Shown: piece after piece, positions 9,226 through 18,571 of the stretch
Position numbering within the stretch: position 1 is the first letter of the stretch
How the letters are laid out: every line of letters begins with the position of its first letter
Origin: Streptomyces sp. NBC_00234
Lineage (GTDB): Bacteria > Actinomycetota > Actinomycetes > Streptomycetales > Streptomycetaceae
DNA length: 64,000 bases
Assembly: GCF_036195325.1 (NCBI RefSeq)
Contig: NZ_CP108101.1
Location: 1,550,001-1,614,000, forward strand
Reading direction: 5' to 3'
Position numbers and translations under genes: made by a program
Notes under the pieces: generated by a model
Database searches by the model: none
What the model saw: the letters and a program-made list of their open reading frames with translations, nothing else
What the model was told of the DNA's origin: nothing

Positions 9226-9600
9226 TCAGACGCCCATCAGGTCGCAGACGAAGATCAGCGTCTCGCCGGGGGCGATGACGCCGCCGCCGGCGCCGCGGTC
9301 ACCGTACGCGAGGTGCGCGGGGATGATCAGCTGGCGACGGCCGCCGACCTTCATGCCCTGCACGCCCTGGTCCCAGCCCGCGATGACCTGGCCGGCACCG
9401 AGCTGGAACTTGAGCGGAGTCCCGCGGTTCCACGAAGCGTCGAACTCCTCGCCGGTGGAGTAGGCCACGCCCACGTAGTGGACGGAGACGGTCTGGCCGG
9501 CCTGGGCCACCGCGCCCTCGCCCTCCCAGATGTCCTTGATCTCCAGGTCGACCGGCGGCTCGCCACCCGGGAAGTCGATCTCGGGCTTCTCGATGCTCAC
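9226..9600 (-). CDS. FKBP-type peptidyl-prolyl cis-trans isomerase (cytosolic)
   Basis: This is a single-domain FKBP of 124 residues with no signal peptide, which isomerises Xaa-Pro bonds. Conserved features include VSVHYVGV, FDASWNRG, QVIAGWDQGVQGMKVGG and IIPAHLAYGDRG, matching the FK506-binding pocket residues. It starts with GTG and has GAGGAG seven bases upstream. It lies 43 bp after the two-domain lipoprotein FKBP gene in the same direction, so the two probably form one operon that ends at the hairpin at 9176-9207. Confidence 0.93.
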   Translation of the reverse strand: MSIEKPEIDFPGGEPPVDLEIKDIWEGEGAVAQAGQTVSVHYVGVAYSTGEEFDASWNRGTPLKFQLGAGQVIAGWDQGVQGMKVGGRRQLIIPAHLAYGDRGAGGGVIAPGETLIFVCDLMGV

Positions 9601-9643
9601 TGAATTGCTCCTCTAAATGATGAACTGGGCAACCGGGACAGTC

Positions 9644-10579
9644 TTACATCTTCGCCAGGATGTCGATCGCGAAGACCAACGTCGAATTGGCGGGGATGGA
9701 CTGCTGTGCCTTGTCACCGAACGCCTGGTCCGGCGGGATGACGAGCAGTACCCGGCTGCCGACCTTCTTGTCGATCAGACCGTCCTTGAGACCCTTGAGG
9801 GTGATCTGGGCCAGCGGGAAGGTCTGGGTCTTGCCCTGGTCGTAGGTGCTGTCGAACTTCTTGCCACCCTTCCACAGCAGACCCACGTAGTTCACGACGA
9901 CGCTGTCGCTCTCCTTGATGACCTCGCCGTCGGACTCCAGGATGTAGTTGGAGACCAGCTTCTTGGGCGGGTCGCTCTTGGGGACCGTGACGGTCGGCGC
10001 CTTGCCGTCGGTGTTGGTGCCCACCTTCGGCAGATCGATGTTGTCCTGCGCGACCTCGGAGCCCTTGGCGGAGGCCGGGATCTGCGTCGCCTTCAGGATG
10101 TCGATGACGAAGACGAGGGTGGCGTTGGGCTTGATGTCGCCCTGGCCCTGCGCGCCGTAACCGAGCTCCGGCGGGATGACCAGCTCGACGCGACTGCCGA
10201 CCTTCTGACCGACCAGACCCTTGTCCCAGCCCTGGATGACCATGCCGGCACCGAGGGTCAGATCGAACGGCTGCTTGCGGTCGAAGCTGTTGTCGAACGG
10301 CTTGGTGGAGTCCCACGCCTGTCCGAGGTAGTTGACCTGGATCGCGTCGCCGTTCTTGAGCTTCGCGCCGTCACCCTCACTGATGACCTCGGTCTGCAGC
10401 TCCTTGGGCGGGTCGCCCTCGCCCTTCGCGAGGGTGGGCTTCTCGCCGAACTTCGCGCCTGCGGTGATCGCGGGCACTCCGTTCTTGGACGAGGCGGAGT
10501 CGGAGCCCTTGTCGTCGCCGCAGGCCGCTGTCGACAGCAGCAGGAGGGGGACGACGAGAAGGCCGGCAAGTCGGCGCAC
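9644..10579 (-). CDS. Two-domain FKBP-type prolyl isomerase lipoprotein
   Basis: This is an exported lipoprotein of 311 residues carrying two FKBP domains. The signal peptide ends in the lipobox LSTAAC with Cys20. Domain 1 (about 70-170) has QVNYLGQAWD, MVIQGWDKGLVGQKVGS and VIPPELGYG. Domain 2 (about 205-311) is more diverged: QITLKGLKDGLIDKKVGS and VIPPDQAFGD lack the GWD tryptophan of the pocket, so it may be a binding rather than catalytic domain. The GTG at 10579 (GAGGA five bases upstream) gives a proper signal peptide; the 15-residue longer frame does not. The likely role is folding of exported proteins, fitting the nearby tat genes. Confidence 0.9.
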   Translation of the reverse strand: MRRLAGLLVVPLLLLSTAACGDDKGSDSASSKNGVPAITAGAKFGEKPTLAKGEGDPPKELQTEVISEGDGAKLKNGDAIQVNYLGQAWDSTKPFDNSFDRKQPFDLTLGAGMVIQGWDKGLVGQKVGSRVELVIPPELGYGAQGQGDIKPNATLVFVIDILKATQIPASAKGSEVAQDNIDLPKVGTNTDGKAPTVTVPKSDPPKKLVSNYILESDGEVIKESDSVVVNYVGLLWKGGKKFDSTYDQGKTQTFPLAQITLKGLKDGLIDKKVGSRVLLVIPPDQAFGDKAQQSIPANSTLVFAIDILAKM

Positions 10580-10637
10580 TGGTTCCTCAGATCTCAGACG
10601 GCACAGTAGTTGGGTCCCCGACACTCTAGGGCGTACG

Positions 10638-10670
10638 CAGGGCCCCGTACGAGGAACGTACGGGGCCCTG
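10638..10670 (-). terminator. Terminator after pafA
   Basis: A perfect 13-bp stem, CAGGGCCCCGTAC (10638-10650) with its complement at 10658-10670, has a 7-base loop. It lies 35 bp past the pafA stop and before the FKBP lipoprotein start, so it should isolate pafA transcription from the FKBP genes. Confidence 0.75.
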
Positions 10671-10705
10671 TCGTCACCTGGGATACCGAGGCGCTCTGCG
10701 CCGGG

Positions 10706-12067
10706 TCACATACCCGCGATCAGCTTCTCCACTCGGTCGTCCACCGACCGGAAGGGGTCCTTGCACAACACGGTGCGCTGCGCCTGGTCGTTGAGCTTGA
10801 GGTGGACCCAGTCGACGGTGAAGTCCCGCCGCTGCTCCTGGGCCCTGCGGATGAAGTCCCCGCGCAGCCGCGCCCGGGTGGTCTGCGGGGGCACCGATTT
10901 GCCCTCGAAGATCTTCAGGTCGTTGCAGATGCGGGCCACCTGGCCCTTGCGCTCCAGCAGGTAGTAGAGCCCTCGGCGGCGGTGGATGTCGTGGTAGGCG
11001 AGGTCTATCTGAGCCACTCGCGGATTCGACATGGTCATGTTGTGCTTGGCCCGGTACCGCTCGATGAGCTTGTACTTCATCACCCAGTCGATCTCGGTCC
11101 CGATCCGGTCGAGGTCCTCCGCCTCGATCGCGTCGAGGGTGCGGCCCCACAGTTCGAGCACCTGGTCGACCGTGCCGGTGCGGATGCCCCGGCGCTCGAC
11201 GAAGTCGACGGCCTTCTCGTAGTACTCGCGCTGCACCTCGATGGCCGATGCCTCACGGCCGCTGGCCAGACGCACCTTGCGCTGTCCGGTGATGTCGTGA
11301 CTGACCTCGCGGATGGCCCGGATCGGGTTCTCCAGGGTCAGGTCGCGCATCACGGTGCCGGCCTCGATCATGCGGAGCACCAGGTCGGTCGCGCCGACCT
11401 TGAGCAGCATGGTCGTCTCGGACATGTTGGAGTCACCGACGATGACGTGGAGGCGGCGGTACCGCTCGGCGTCGGCGTGCGGTTCGTCCCTGGTGTTGAT
11501 GATCGGCCGCGACCTGGTCGTCGCGGAACTGACACCCTCCCAGATGTGCTCGGCACGCTGGCTTACGCAGTAGACCGCCCCGCGCGGAGTCTGCAGCACC
11601 TTGCCGGCACCACAGATCAACTGCCTGGTGACGAGGAACGGGATGAGGATGTCCGCGAGCCGGGAGAATTCTCCGTGCCGGGCCACGAGGTAGTTCTCGT
11701 GGCACCCGTAGGAGTTTCCCGCCGAGTCGGTGTTGTTCTTGAAGAGATAGACGTCGCCCGCGATTCCCTCCTCGTGCAGGCGGCGTTCGGCGTCGACGAG
11801 CAGTCCTTCGAGAATGCGCTCGCCTGCCTTGTCGTGCGTGACCAGCTCGGTCACGTTGTCGCATTCGGGGGTTGCATATTCCGGATGCGATCCCACGTCG
11901 AGGTAGAGGCGGGCGCCGTTCCGCAGGAAGACATTGCTGCTGCGGCCCCATGACACAACACGGCGGAAGAGGTAGCGCGCCACTTCGTCAGGTGACAGCC
12001 GGCGCTGTCCCCTGAACGTGCACGTGACGCCGTACTCGTTCTCCAGCCCGAAAATGCGGCGGTCCAT
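10706..12067 (-). CDS. pafA: Pup-protein ligase PafA
   Basis: PafA attaches the C-terminal glutamate of deamidated Pup to substrate lysines using ATP. The protein has 453 residues, the usual length. It is a glutamine-synthetase-fold enzyme: FGLENEYG (Glu9/Glu11 region) starts the nucleotide/Mg site, and [21 protein letters not shown] carries the catalytic aspartate (Asp57 here). The Dop-specific loop is absent between these motifs, which separates PafA from its paralogue Dop in this window. The gene is 9 bp after the MFS transporter stop and over 2.5 kb from prcA, because the MFS and LacI genes sit between them. Confidence 0.96.
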   Translation of the reverse strand: MDRRIFGLENEYGVTCTFRGQRRLSPDEVARYLFRRVVSWGRSSNVFLRNGARLYLDVGSHPEYATPECDNVTELVTHDKAGERILEGLLVDAERRLHEEGIAGDVYLFKNNTDSAGNSYGCHENYLVARHGEFSRLADILIPFLVTRQLICGAGKVLQTPRGAVYCVSQRAEHIWEGVSSATTRSRPIINTRDEPHADAERYRRLHVIVGDSNMSETTMLLKVGATDLVLRMIEAGTVMRDLTLENPIRAIREVSHDITGQRKVRLASGREASAIEVQREYYEKAVDFVERRGIRTGTVDQVLELWGRTLDAIEAEDLDRIGTEIDWVMKYKLIERYRAKHNMTMSNPRVAQIDLAYHDIHRRRGLYYLLERKGQVARICNDLKIFEGKSVPPQTTRARLRGDFIRRAQEQRRDFTVDWVHLKLNDQAQRTVLCKDPFRSVDDRVEKLIAGM

Positions 12068-12076
12068 GACTGAACA

Positions 12077-13336
12077 TTACGCCTTATGGCCTGAGCTGAA
12101 ACCGGGTTCGGCAGCACCGTTTCGATCATTTTCCGATCCCGTCACAACAGTGGGCGTACGCACGGGAACTGCGAGGACCCTTCCGGTGGCCAGCAGCACC
12201 ACCAGCGCGGCCACTCCGCCCGCCCCCGCGACGGCGAAACTCCACGCCGTCCCGCCGAACTCGACGGCCGGTCCCGCCACGGCCGTTCCGGCCGCCGCGC
12301 CTACGCCGAACGTGGTGACGAGCCAGGAGAACGCCTCGGTCACCGTGCCGCGCGGGGCGTGCCGGTCGACGACGATGAACGAGCAGGCGATCGCGGGCGC
12401 GAGGAACACCCCGGCGAGTGCGGCGAGACCGGTCATGGCCGGCACACCGGGGGTCAGCATCAACGGCAGGTAGCCGAGCGCCAGAAGGGCGACGATGACG
12501 CGCAGCCGCCGCTCGGGGGCCCCGGCCCACTGCCGGGCCCCGTAGGCCACTCCGCCGATCAGCGCGCCGAGTCCGAGGGCCGCCATCAGCCAGCCGTACA
12601 CGGATTCGTCGCCGTGGTCGTCGGCGTACGCGACACCCGCGACCGTGATCGAGCCGAGGGCCAGCCCGACGAAGAAGAACGAACCCAGCAGGGCGAGCAG
12701 TCCGGGCGAGCGCAGCGCGCCGAGCCAGTGCGCCTCGCGGGGCGCCGAACGCCACGTACGGGAGGGCTCCGACAGGACGACGGACAGGGCTCCGAGGACT
12801 CCTATCGCGTTGATGACGAGGAGCGCCACGGCCGGCGACCAGACCGCGACGAGCACCGTCACGAGAAGCGGGCCCACGGTGAACATCACCTCCTGGGCCA
12901 CGGCGTCCATGGCGTACGCCCGGTGCACCCGGTCCTCGCGCCCCAGGACGGTCGGCCACAGGGCCCGCAGACCGCCCTCCAGCGGCGGTGTGAAGACTCC
13001 GGCGACGACCACGGCCAGACAGGCCAGGGGCAGCCGGTCGAGGCCCACGAGAGCGAACAGGGCCATACCGAGCGCGGAGAGCACGGCAGCGGGGAGCTGG
13101 ATTCGCGGCTGGCCGTGGAGGTCCACCGCACGGCCGAGCAGGGGCTGCCCGACGGCCGTGGCGAGACCGTAGGCGGCGGCGAGCCCACCGGCCAGCGTGT
13201 AGCTGCCACCCTCGGCACGGGTGAACAGGACGATCGCGATGTGCGCGGTGCCGCTCGGCAGCCGCCCCACAAGGGTCCCCGTCAGCAGCCGCGCCGCGTG
13301 CCGCGCCCGGAGGACGTCCAGATATCCCGCGGCCAT
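12077..13336 (-). CDS. MFS transporter
   Basis: This is a major facilitator superfamily permease of 419 residues with about 12 hydrophobic segments. Features include the loop GQPLLGRAVDLHGQPR (motif A-like) and a central cytosolic loop rich in Arg/Pro (SEPSRTWRSAPREAH). The substrate is unknown. It is transcribed divergently from a LacI-type regulator whose dyad operator lies between them, so it is probably the regulator's target. It is only 9 bp upstream of pafA, so pafA may be partly read from its promoter. Confidence 0.85.
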   Translation of the reverse strand: MAAGYLDVLRARHAARLLTGTLVGRLPSGTAHIAIVLFTRAEGGSYTLAGGLAAAYGLATAVGQPLLGRAVDLHGQPRIQLPAAVLSALGMALFALVGLDRLPLACLAVVVAGVFTPPLEGGLRALWPTVLGREDRVHRAYAMDAVAQEVMFTVGPLLVTVLVAVWSPAVALLVINAIGVLGALSVVLSEPSRTWRSAPREAHWLGALRSPGLLALLGSFFFVGLALGSITVAGVAYADDHGDESVYGWLMAALGLGALIGGVAYGARQWAGAPERRLRVIVALLALGYLPLMLTPGVPAMTGLAALAGVFLAPAIACSFIVVDRHAPRGTVTEAFSWLVTTFGVGAAAGTAVAGPAVEFGGTAWSFAVAGAGGVAALVVLLATGRVLAVPVRTPTVVTGSENDRNGAAEPGFSSGHKA

Positions 13337-13381
13337 TCCTGCCCCTCTCCCTCGGACGGGCTTCCGACCCGCCCGAGGTTT

Positions 13382-13408
13382 TACGTATAACGTCGAAGCT
13401 CATACGTA
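13382..13408. promoter_or_regulatory. Dyad operator between MFS and LacI-type genes
   Basis: TACGTAT (13382-13388) and ATACGTA (13402-13408) form a perfect 7-bp inverted repeat with a 13-bp spacer, inside the 145-bp gap between divergent genes. The TACGTA cores are 21 bp apart, two helical turns, so a dimer could contact both on one face. It is inferred to be the LacI-type regulator's operator. Confidence 0.5.
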
Positions 13409-13481
13409 CCATGTGCGCAGTCCCAGGTCCACCTCGCGGGTGCCCGGGCACCCCGGCACCACCCTGAGCACGGAGGCCCGA

Positions 13482-14516
13482 GTGACCAGCGCGCAGCAGC
13501 CCGTCCCGGCGCGGCCCACCAGCCGGGACGTGGCACGGGCGGCGGGTGTCTCCCAGGCCACCGTCTCCCTGGTGCTCGGCGACAAATGGCGCGGCAGAGT
13601 GTCCGAGACCACAGCCGGGCGGGTACGGGACAGTGCGGCGGCCCTCGGCTACCGGCCGAACCTCGCGGCCCGCAGTCTCCGCCTCGGCAGCACCCGCACC
13701 GCGCTCCTCGTGGTCCCCGCCCTCACGAACGAGTTCTTCGCCCGGGTCTACACGGGCGCTGCCGGTGTCGCCGCCGCGCACGACTTCGGGGTCGTGCTCT
13801 ACCCCTCACCCGACGGCACCGGTCCGGCCAGGGACCCCTTCGCCTCGGCCCGCGCGTCGCTCGACGGTGTGATCGCCTCGTCCATGGCCGCCGAGGCCGT
13901 GGGAGCCCTGCGCGGGGCCGGACTGCCGCTCGTGATGCTGGACAGCGACCCGGCCGACCGGGGTGCGGCAGCGCATGTGAACCTCGATATCGCGGACGGC
14001 ATGCGCCAGGTGACGGAACATCTGCTGAGCCTCGGTCACCGCCGGTTCGTGCACCTCTCCTCGGCCGTGGACACCTGGACCTTCGCGATCCGCGCCCGGG
14101 CGCTGCACGACACCCTGCGCGGCGTGCCCGACGCGGTCGTACGCACCGTCCCCGCCCCGCTGGACGTCACGGCCGGACGGGAAGCCGCGGAACGCGCCCT
14201 GGCGGACCCCTCGGCCCGGCCGACGGCCATCGTCTGCGACGACGACATCCTGGCGGCCGGCGCCTGCAAGGCGGTCCGCCGACGCGGGCTGCGGGTGCCC
14301 GACGACATCTCCGTGACCGGCTTCGACGATCTCGCCCTGGCGACGGCCGTGGAACCGGAGCTCACCACCGTACGGCTGCCCGCCGAGCAAGTGGGCGAGC
14401 GGGGCATGACGGCCCTCCTCGCCGTCCTGGACGGCCGGCCGGCGGAGCCGGGCAGCCTGCCCGTGCACCTGGTGGTGCGCGGCTCCACCGCACCCGCCAC
14501 CGGGGCCCGCGCATGA
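13482..14516 (+). CDS. LacI-family transcriptional regulator
   Basis: This is a sugar-type repressor of 344 residues. The N-terminal HTH (about 12-60: SRDVARAAGVSQATVSLVLGD ... LGYRPNLAARSL, including the hinge helix) is followed by a periplasmic-binding-protein-like effector domain (RTALLVVPALTNEFFARVY onward; VTGFDDLALATAVEPELTTV near the C-terminus). The GTG at 13482 has GGAGG five bases upstream and begins just before the HTH; the longer open frame is an unused extension. It is divergent from the MFS gene and interrupts the proteasome gene order. The effector is unknown. Confidence 0.9.
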   Translation: MTSAQQPVPARPTSRDVARAAGVSQATVSLVLGDKWRGRVSETTAGRVRDSAAALGYRPNLAARSLRLGSTRTALLVVPALTNEFFARVYTGAAGVAAAHDFGVVLYPSPDGTGPARDPFASARASLDGVIASSMAAEAVGALRGAGLPLVMLDSDPADRGAAAHVNLDIADGMRQVTEHLLSLGHRRFVHLSSAVDTWTFAIRARALHDTLRGVPDAVVRTVPAPLDVTAGREAAERALADPSARPTAIVCDDDILAAGACKAVRRRGLRVPDDISVTGFDDLALATAVEPELTTVRLPAEQVGERGMTALLAVLDGRPAEPGSLPVHLVVRGSTAPATGARA

Positions 14517-14556
14517 CCGTGCCCCGTACCGCCGGTCGCGGCGGTACGGGGCACGG
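14517..14556. terminator. Two-way terminator between lacI-type gene and prcA
   Basis: A perfect 17-bp stem (14517-14533 with 14540-14556) has a 6-base loop. It begins right at the regulator stop codon and ends 13 bp before the prcA stop, so it can end transcription from both convergent genes. Confidence 0.8.
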
Positions 14557-14568
14557 ATGCCGAGCGGG

Positions 14569-15405
14569 CTAGTCCTTGGCGGGGGGCTCGGTGGTCCCGC
14601 CCGAGTCCTTCGTACCGGTGGTCCCGGTCGCCGTGTCGGTGGAATCCGTGGAATCCGTGGCGTCGGTGCCTTCGTCGTCGGAGGGAGCGTCCGTCGGAGC
14701 CCCCGCGTCCGCGTCCAGCAGGCGCTTGAGCTGCCGCCCGACGATCCGCTTGAACTTGCGCTGCTGCGGCCTCGTGCGGTCGAGGACCGCGACCTCCAGC
14801 CGTTCCGCGGGGATCTCCCGCTCGCCGCCGTTGGGCTCACGCGACAACGCCTGGACGGCCAGCTTGAGCGCCTCCGCGAGCGTCATGCCGTCGCGGTGAC
14901 GCTGATCCAGGAAACTGCTGATCTGCTCCGCGTTCCCGCCGACCGCGACCGAGCCGTGCTCGTCCACGATCGAGCCGTCGTGCGGCAGCCGGTAGATCTG
15001 ATCGCCCTCGGGCAGCGCGCCGACCTCGGCGACCACCAGCTCCACCTCGTACGGCTTCTCGGCCGCACTGGAGAAGATGGTGCCCAGCGTCTGCGCGTAG
15101 ACGTTGGCCAGACCACGAGCCGTCACATCGTCACGGTCGTAGGTGTATCCGCGGAGATCCGCGTATCGCACCCCGCCGATGCGGAGGTTCTCGTACTCGT
15201 TGTACTTGCCGGCGGCTGCGAAGCCGATCCGGTCGTAGATCTCGCTGAACTTGTGCAGGGCACGGGACGGGTTCTCGCCGACGAACACAATGCCGTCGGC
15301 GTACTGCAGCACAACCAGGCTGCGACCACGGGCGATGCCCTTCCGGGCGTATTCCGCCCGGTCGGCCATGGCCTGCTGAGGTGAGACATAGAACGGCGTC
15401 GACAC
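14569..15405 (-). CDS. prcA: 20S proteasome alpha subunit PrcA
   Basis: PrcA forms the outer heptameric gate rings of the actinobacterial 20S proteasome. The protein has 278 residues and starts with GTG ([20 protein letters not shown]), the well-known N-terminus whose YVSPQQ segment forms the gate. The proteasome alpha signature is [13 protein letters not shown]. The C-terminal 40 residues are Asp/Ser/Thr-rich and disordered ([15 protein letters not shown]). It follows prcB by 56 bp in the same operon and stops at the two-way terminator. Confidence 0.97.
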   Translation of the reverse strand: MSTPFYVSPQQAMADRAEYARKGIARGRSLVVLQYADGIVFVGENPSRALHKFSEIYDRIGFAAAGKYNEYENLRIGGVRYADLRGYTYDRDDVTARGLANVYAQTLGTIFSSAAEKPYEVELVVAEVGALPEGDQIYRLPHDGSIVDEHGSVAVGGNAEQISSFLDQRHRDGMTLAEALKLAVQALSREPNGGEREIPAERLEVAVLDRTRPQQRKFKRIVGRQLKRLLDADAGAPTDAPSDDEGTDATDSTDSTDTATGTTGTKDSGGTTEPPAKD

Positions 15406-15461
15406 CGGCTATCCGTCCCTTTCTGTCAGTGACGAGTGCATCGAAGAAGCGGGGAGGCCGG

Positions 15462-16307
15462 TCAGAGCAGCGCGGCGCGCGGCCCGTCGGGCTCTTCCAT
15501 GCGGCGCTCCAGGATCGCGCGGGCGATCTCGGCGGATTCCACGTCGGTCAGCCTCCGGAAACCCTCGTCGGTGATGACGGTGACGATCGGATAGATCCGG
15601 CGCGCCACGTCCGGTCCCCCGGTCGCCGAGTCGTCGTCCGCCGCGTCGTACAGCGCCTGCACCACCAGGGTCAGCGTCTGCTGCTCCGTCAGGTCGTCGC
15701 GGTACAGCTTCTTCATCGATCCACGGGCGAAGATCGAACCGGAGCCGGTGGCCGCGTAGCCGACCTCCTCGGACCGGCCGCCGGTGACGTCGTACGAGAA
15801 GATCCGGCCCTTCTCGCGGTCGACGTCGAAGCCCGCGAAGAGCGGGACGACGGCGAGGCCCTGCATGGCCATCGCCAGATTGCTGCGGATCATCGTGGAG
15901 AGCCGGTTGGCCTTGCCCTCCAGGGAGAGCGTGGCGCCCTCGACCTTCTCGAAGTGCTCCAGCTCCAGCTGGAACAGCTTGACCATCTCCACGGCCAGAC
16001 CGGCCGTACCGGCGATGCCCACCGCCGAGTACTCGTCGGCCGGGAAGACCTTCTCGATATCGCGCTGCGCGATCATGTTCCCCATGGTCGCCCGCCGGTC
16101 ACCGGCGAGCACCACGCCACCGGGGAACGACGCCGCGACGATGGTCGTCCCGTGCGGCGCCTCGATGGCCCCCTGCAGCGGCGGCAGGCTCCGCTTGCCG
16201 GGCAGCATCTCGGGTGAGTGGTCGGACAGGAAGTCCATGAACGAGGACGAACCCGGCGTCAGGAACGCAGCTGGTAGACGCCCGGTGCTACGAGTGTTGG
16301 CTTCCAC
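15462..16307 (-). CDS. prcB: 20S proteasome beta subunit PrcB
   Basis: PrcB is the catalytic subunit of the 20S proteasome, 281 residues. It is made with a 53-residue propeptide that is cut at HG|TTIVA to expose Thr54, the N-terminal nucleophile. Lys and Asp of the Ntn active site are in the downstream GDRRATMGN region. The start is a GTG ([10 protein letters not shown]) with GGAGGG six bases upstream. The first 49 bases overlap the end of the small endonuclease-VII-like frame, so translation is probably coupled. Downstream is prcA. Confidence 0.97.
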   Translation of the reverse strand: MEANTRSTGRLPAAFLTPGSSSFMDFLSDHSPEMLPGKRSLPPLQGAIEAPHGTTIVAASFPGGVVLAGDRRATMGNMIAQRDIEKVFPADEYSAVGIAGTAGLAVEMVKLFQLELEHFEKVEGATLSLEGKANRLSTMIRSNLAMAMQGLAVVPLFAGFDVDREKGRIFSYDVTGGRSEEVGYAATGSGSIFARGSMKKLYRDDLTEQQTLTLVVQALYDAADDDSATGGPDVARRIYPIVTVITDEGFRRLTDVESAEIARAILERRMEEPDGPRAALL

Positions 16308-16459
16308 GCGTTTCCCTCCAGGTATGCGATGGCCCTGCGCAAGGAGTCAGGATCATCCCCCAACTTGCCGATGGCCGAATTGCAGTTGAAGCGCTGTACG
16401 TCCCGGACCCTACCCGTCCTGTGGCATTGATCCACATGAAGTCGGAGGCCGGGACGCAC
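16259..16459 (-). pseudogene. Endonuclease VII-like remnant overlapping prcB
   Basis: This is a 66-codon frame between pup and prcB whose sequence matches only the C-terminal third of the endonuclease VII (HNH/His-Me finger) family often encoded at this place in Streptomyces. A GTG at 16459 has GAGG six bases upstream, and a stop codon lies five codons further upstream in frame. Key residues look lost: the usual VDHCH reads VDQCH, and the usual CxxC pair reads QRFNC, so one metal ligand and the catalytic His are gone. It overlaps prcB by 49 bp. It may still be translated and couple prcB translation, or may simply be decaying; no other frame upstream supplies the missing N-terminus. Confidence 0.6.
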
Positions 16460-16484
16460 TTTCCACCTCGTTCACATGCGTGGA

Positions 16485-16703
16485 CTACTGTCCACCCTTC
16501 TGAACGAAAGACCGCACGAAGTCCTCCGCGTTCTCCTCCAGGACGTCGTCGATCTCGTCCAGTACCGAGTCGACGTCGTCGCTCAGCTTCTCCTGCCGCT
16601 CCGCGAGGTCCTCGGAAGCCTGCGCGTCCTGCGCCTGCTCCTCGACCTCCTCGGTGGAACGCGTCGCCTTCTGCTGTCCGCCGCCGGTGTCCTTGGTCGC
16701 CAT
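16485..16703 (-). CDS. pup: Prokaryotic ubiquitin-like protein Pup
   Basis: Pup is a 72-residue intrinsically disordered tag for proteasomal degradation. The N-terminus (MATKDTGGGQQK) threads into Arc; the central helix region SDDVDSVLDEIDDVLEENAEDF binds the Arc coiled coil; the end FVRSFVQKGGQ finishes in Gln, so Dop must deamidate it before PafA can use it. ATG at 16703 is chosen (GGGTGAG about four bases upstream) over the GTG nine bases further up. It lies between dop (120 bp upstream) and the endonuclease remnant/prcB. Confidence 0.97.
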   Translation of the reverse strand: MATKDTGGGQQKATRSTEEVEEQAQDAQASEDLAERQEKLSDDVDSVLDEIDDVLEENAEDFVRSFVQKGGQ

Positions 16704-16823
16704 GTAGCTCACCCCGCTCGGTTCGAAGCACTTGATCAGACCCTACCCATGGGGTCCGACATTGGCCCGGTACTTGTCTCAACGTCCGGAGGTCATCGGA
16801 ATGATTCCCAGCCGGCGGCCCTT

Positions 16824-18335
16824 TCAGCCGCCCGAAAGCACCCGGACCAGCTCTTCCGCGGTACGGCAGCGGTCCAGGAGGTCCTTGACGTGCTCGCGCG
16901 TCCCGCGCAGCGGCTCCATGGTCGGCACCCGCTGCAGGGAGTCGTGGTCGGGCAGGTCGAAGATGACCGAATCCCAGGAGGCCGCGGCGACGTCGTCCGC
17001 GTACTGCTCCAGGCACCGGCCCCGGAAGTACGCCCTGGTGTCCTCGGGCGGCTTCGTACGGGCCCTCTCGACGTCGTTCTCGTCCAGCAGGCGCTTCATC
17101 TTCCCGCGGGCCGCCAGACGGTTGTAGAGGCCCTTGTCGGCCCGTACATCGGCGTACTGGAGGTCCACCAGGTGCAGACGCGGGGCATCCCAGTCGAGAC
17201 CGTCGCGGCGCCGGTAGCCCTCCATGAGCTCCTTCTTGGCGATCCAGTCCAGCTCGCCGGAGAGGCTCATCGGATCGTTCTCCAGCCGGTTGAGCGTGTC
17301 CTCCCAGCGGATCAGGACATCCTTCGTCTGCTCGTCGGCGTCCGCGCCGTACTTCTCCTCGACATATTTGCGGCCGAGCTCGAAATACTCCATCTGGAGC
17401 TGCACAGCGGTGAGTGTCCGCCCGCTGCGCAGCGTGATCAGCTGCTTCAGCGTGGGGTCGTGGGAGACCTGGTGCAGGGTGCGCACCGGCTGGTCGACGG
17501 CGAGGTCGACGTTGATGAAGCCGTCCTCGATCATCGACAGGATCAGGGCCGTCGTCCCCAGCTTCAGGTACGTCGAGATCTCCGACAGGTTCGCGTCGCC
17601 GATGATCACATGCAGCCGGCGGTACCTCTCGGCGTCGGAGTGGGGTTCGTCGCGGGTGTTGATGATGGGGCGCTTGAGCGTGGTCTCCAGGCCCACCTCG
17701 ACCTCGAAGTAGTCGGCCCGCTGGCTGATCTGGAAGCCGTGCTCGTGGCCGTCCTGACCGATGCCGACCCGGCCCGCGCCGGTGACGACCTGGCGGGAGA
17801 CGAAGAAGGGGGTGAGGTGGCGCACGATGTCCGAGAACGGGGTCTCCCGCTTCATCAGGTAGTTCTCGTGCGTGCCGTACGAGGCGCCCTTGTTGTCGGT
17901 GTTGTTCTTGTAGAGGTGGATCGGCTGGGCGCCCGGGATCGCGGCGGCCCGCTCGGCGGCCTCCGCCATGATCCGCTCGCCGGCCTTGTCCCAGAGCACC
18001 GCGTCGCGCGGGTTGGTGATCTCGGGTGAGCTGTATTCGGGGTGCGCGTGGTCGACGTACAGCCGGGCACCGTTGGTGAGGATCACATTGGCCAGGCCGA
18101 TGTCCTCGTCGGTGAGCTGGCTCGAGTCGGCCGTCTCGCGGGCGAGGTCGAAGCCTCGCGCGTCGCGCAGCGGATTCTCCTCCTCGAAGTCCCAGCGGGC
18201 GCGGCGCGCCCGGTGCATCGCCGCCGCGTACGCGTTGACGATCTGGGACGAGGTGAGCATGGCATTGGCGTTGGGGTGGCCGGGGACGGAGATCCCGTAC
18301 TCGGTCTCGATGCCCATTACTCGCCGTACGGTCAT
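16824..18335 (-). CDS. dop: Deamidase/depupylase Dop
   Basis: Dop deamidates the C-terminal Gln of Pup and removes Pup from proteins. The protein has 503 residues. The fold is that of glutamine synthetase: GIETEYG (Glu10) and [19 protein letters not shown] with nucleophile Asp95. The stretch about 48-80, between these motifs ([20 protein letters not shown]), is the Dop loop missing from PafA, so the assignment is firm. It is upstream of pup in the same direction and separated from arc by a strong hairpin. Confidence 0.97.
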   Translation of the reverse strand: MTVRRVMGIETEYGISVPGHPNANAMLTSSQIVNAYAAAMHRARRARWDFEEENPLRDARGFDLARETADSSQLTDEDIGLANVILTNGARLYVDHAHPEYSSPEITNPRDAVLWDKAGERIMAEAAERAAAIPGAQPIHLYKNNTDNKGASYGTHENYLMKRETPFSDIVRHLTPFFVSRQVVTGAGRVGIGQDGHEHGFQISQRADYFEVEVGLETTLKRPIINTRDEPHSDAERYRRLHVIIGDANLSEISTYLKLGTTALILSMIEDGFINVDLAVDQPVRTLHQVSHDPTLKQLITLRSGRTLTAVQLQMEYFELGRKYVEEKYGADADEQTKDVLIRWEDTLNRLENDPMSLSGELDWIAKKELMEGYRRRDGLDWDAPRLHLVDLQYADVRADKGLYNRLAARGKMKRLLDENDVERARTKPPEDTRAYFRGRCLEQYADDVAAASWDSVIFDLPDHDSLQRVPTMEPLRGTREHVKDLLDRCRTAEELVRVLSGG

Positions 18336-18527
18336 GCGGCCCTCCTTGCCCGGCGGCGCTCCCCTCCGGGAGCGGCGCTCAAGTACCGCTGCTTGTCCGG
18401 TGGGTGTGCGGTGCCCGTCCCCGCACTGCGCGACTCGGCGGTACGGCAGAGCCTAGAGCGCCATTGCGCCGGTGGGGAGATCAATTTCGTCATTGCTCCG
18501 ATATGGCCGGAGCCGCCGAGAAAACAA

Positions 18528-18563
18528 CCGGCTGCGGATGCCCGGCCGGGCATCCGCAGCCGG
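18528..18563 (-). terminator. Strong palindromic terminator between arc and dop
   Basis: This is a 36-bp perfect palindrome with no loop bases (each arm CCGGCTGCGGATGCCCGG), 8 bp past the arc stop. It should end arc transcription, so dop-pup-prcBA must have its own promoter in 18336-18527. That gap shows no clear -10/-35 pair. Confidence 0.75.
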
Positions 18564-18571
18564 TCTGCGTT

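Noticed and set aside
10332..10964. 210-residue plus-strand frame spanning the pafA/FKBP gap
   Set aside because: Runs through the pafA terminator hairpin and both genes in antisense; no supporting motif.
16713..16823. Possible small gene between pup and dop
   Set aside because: No frame with start and SD; the gap looks like a plain leader.
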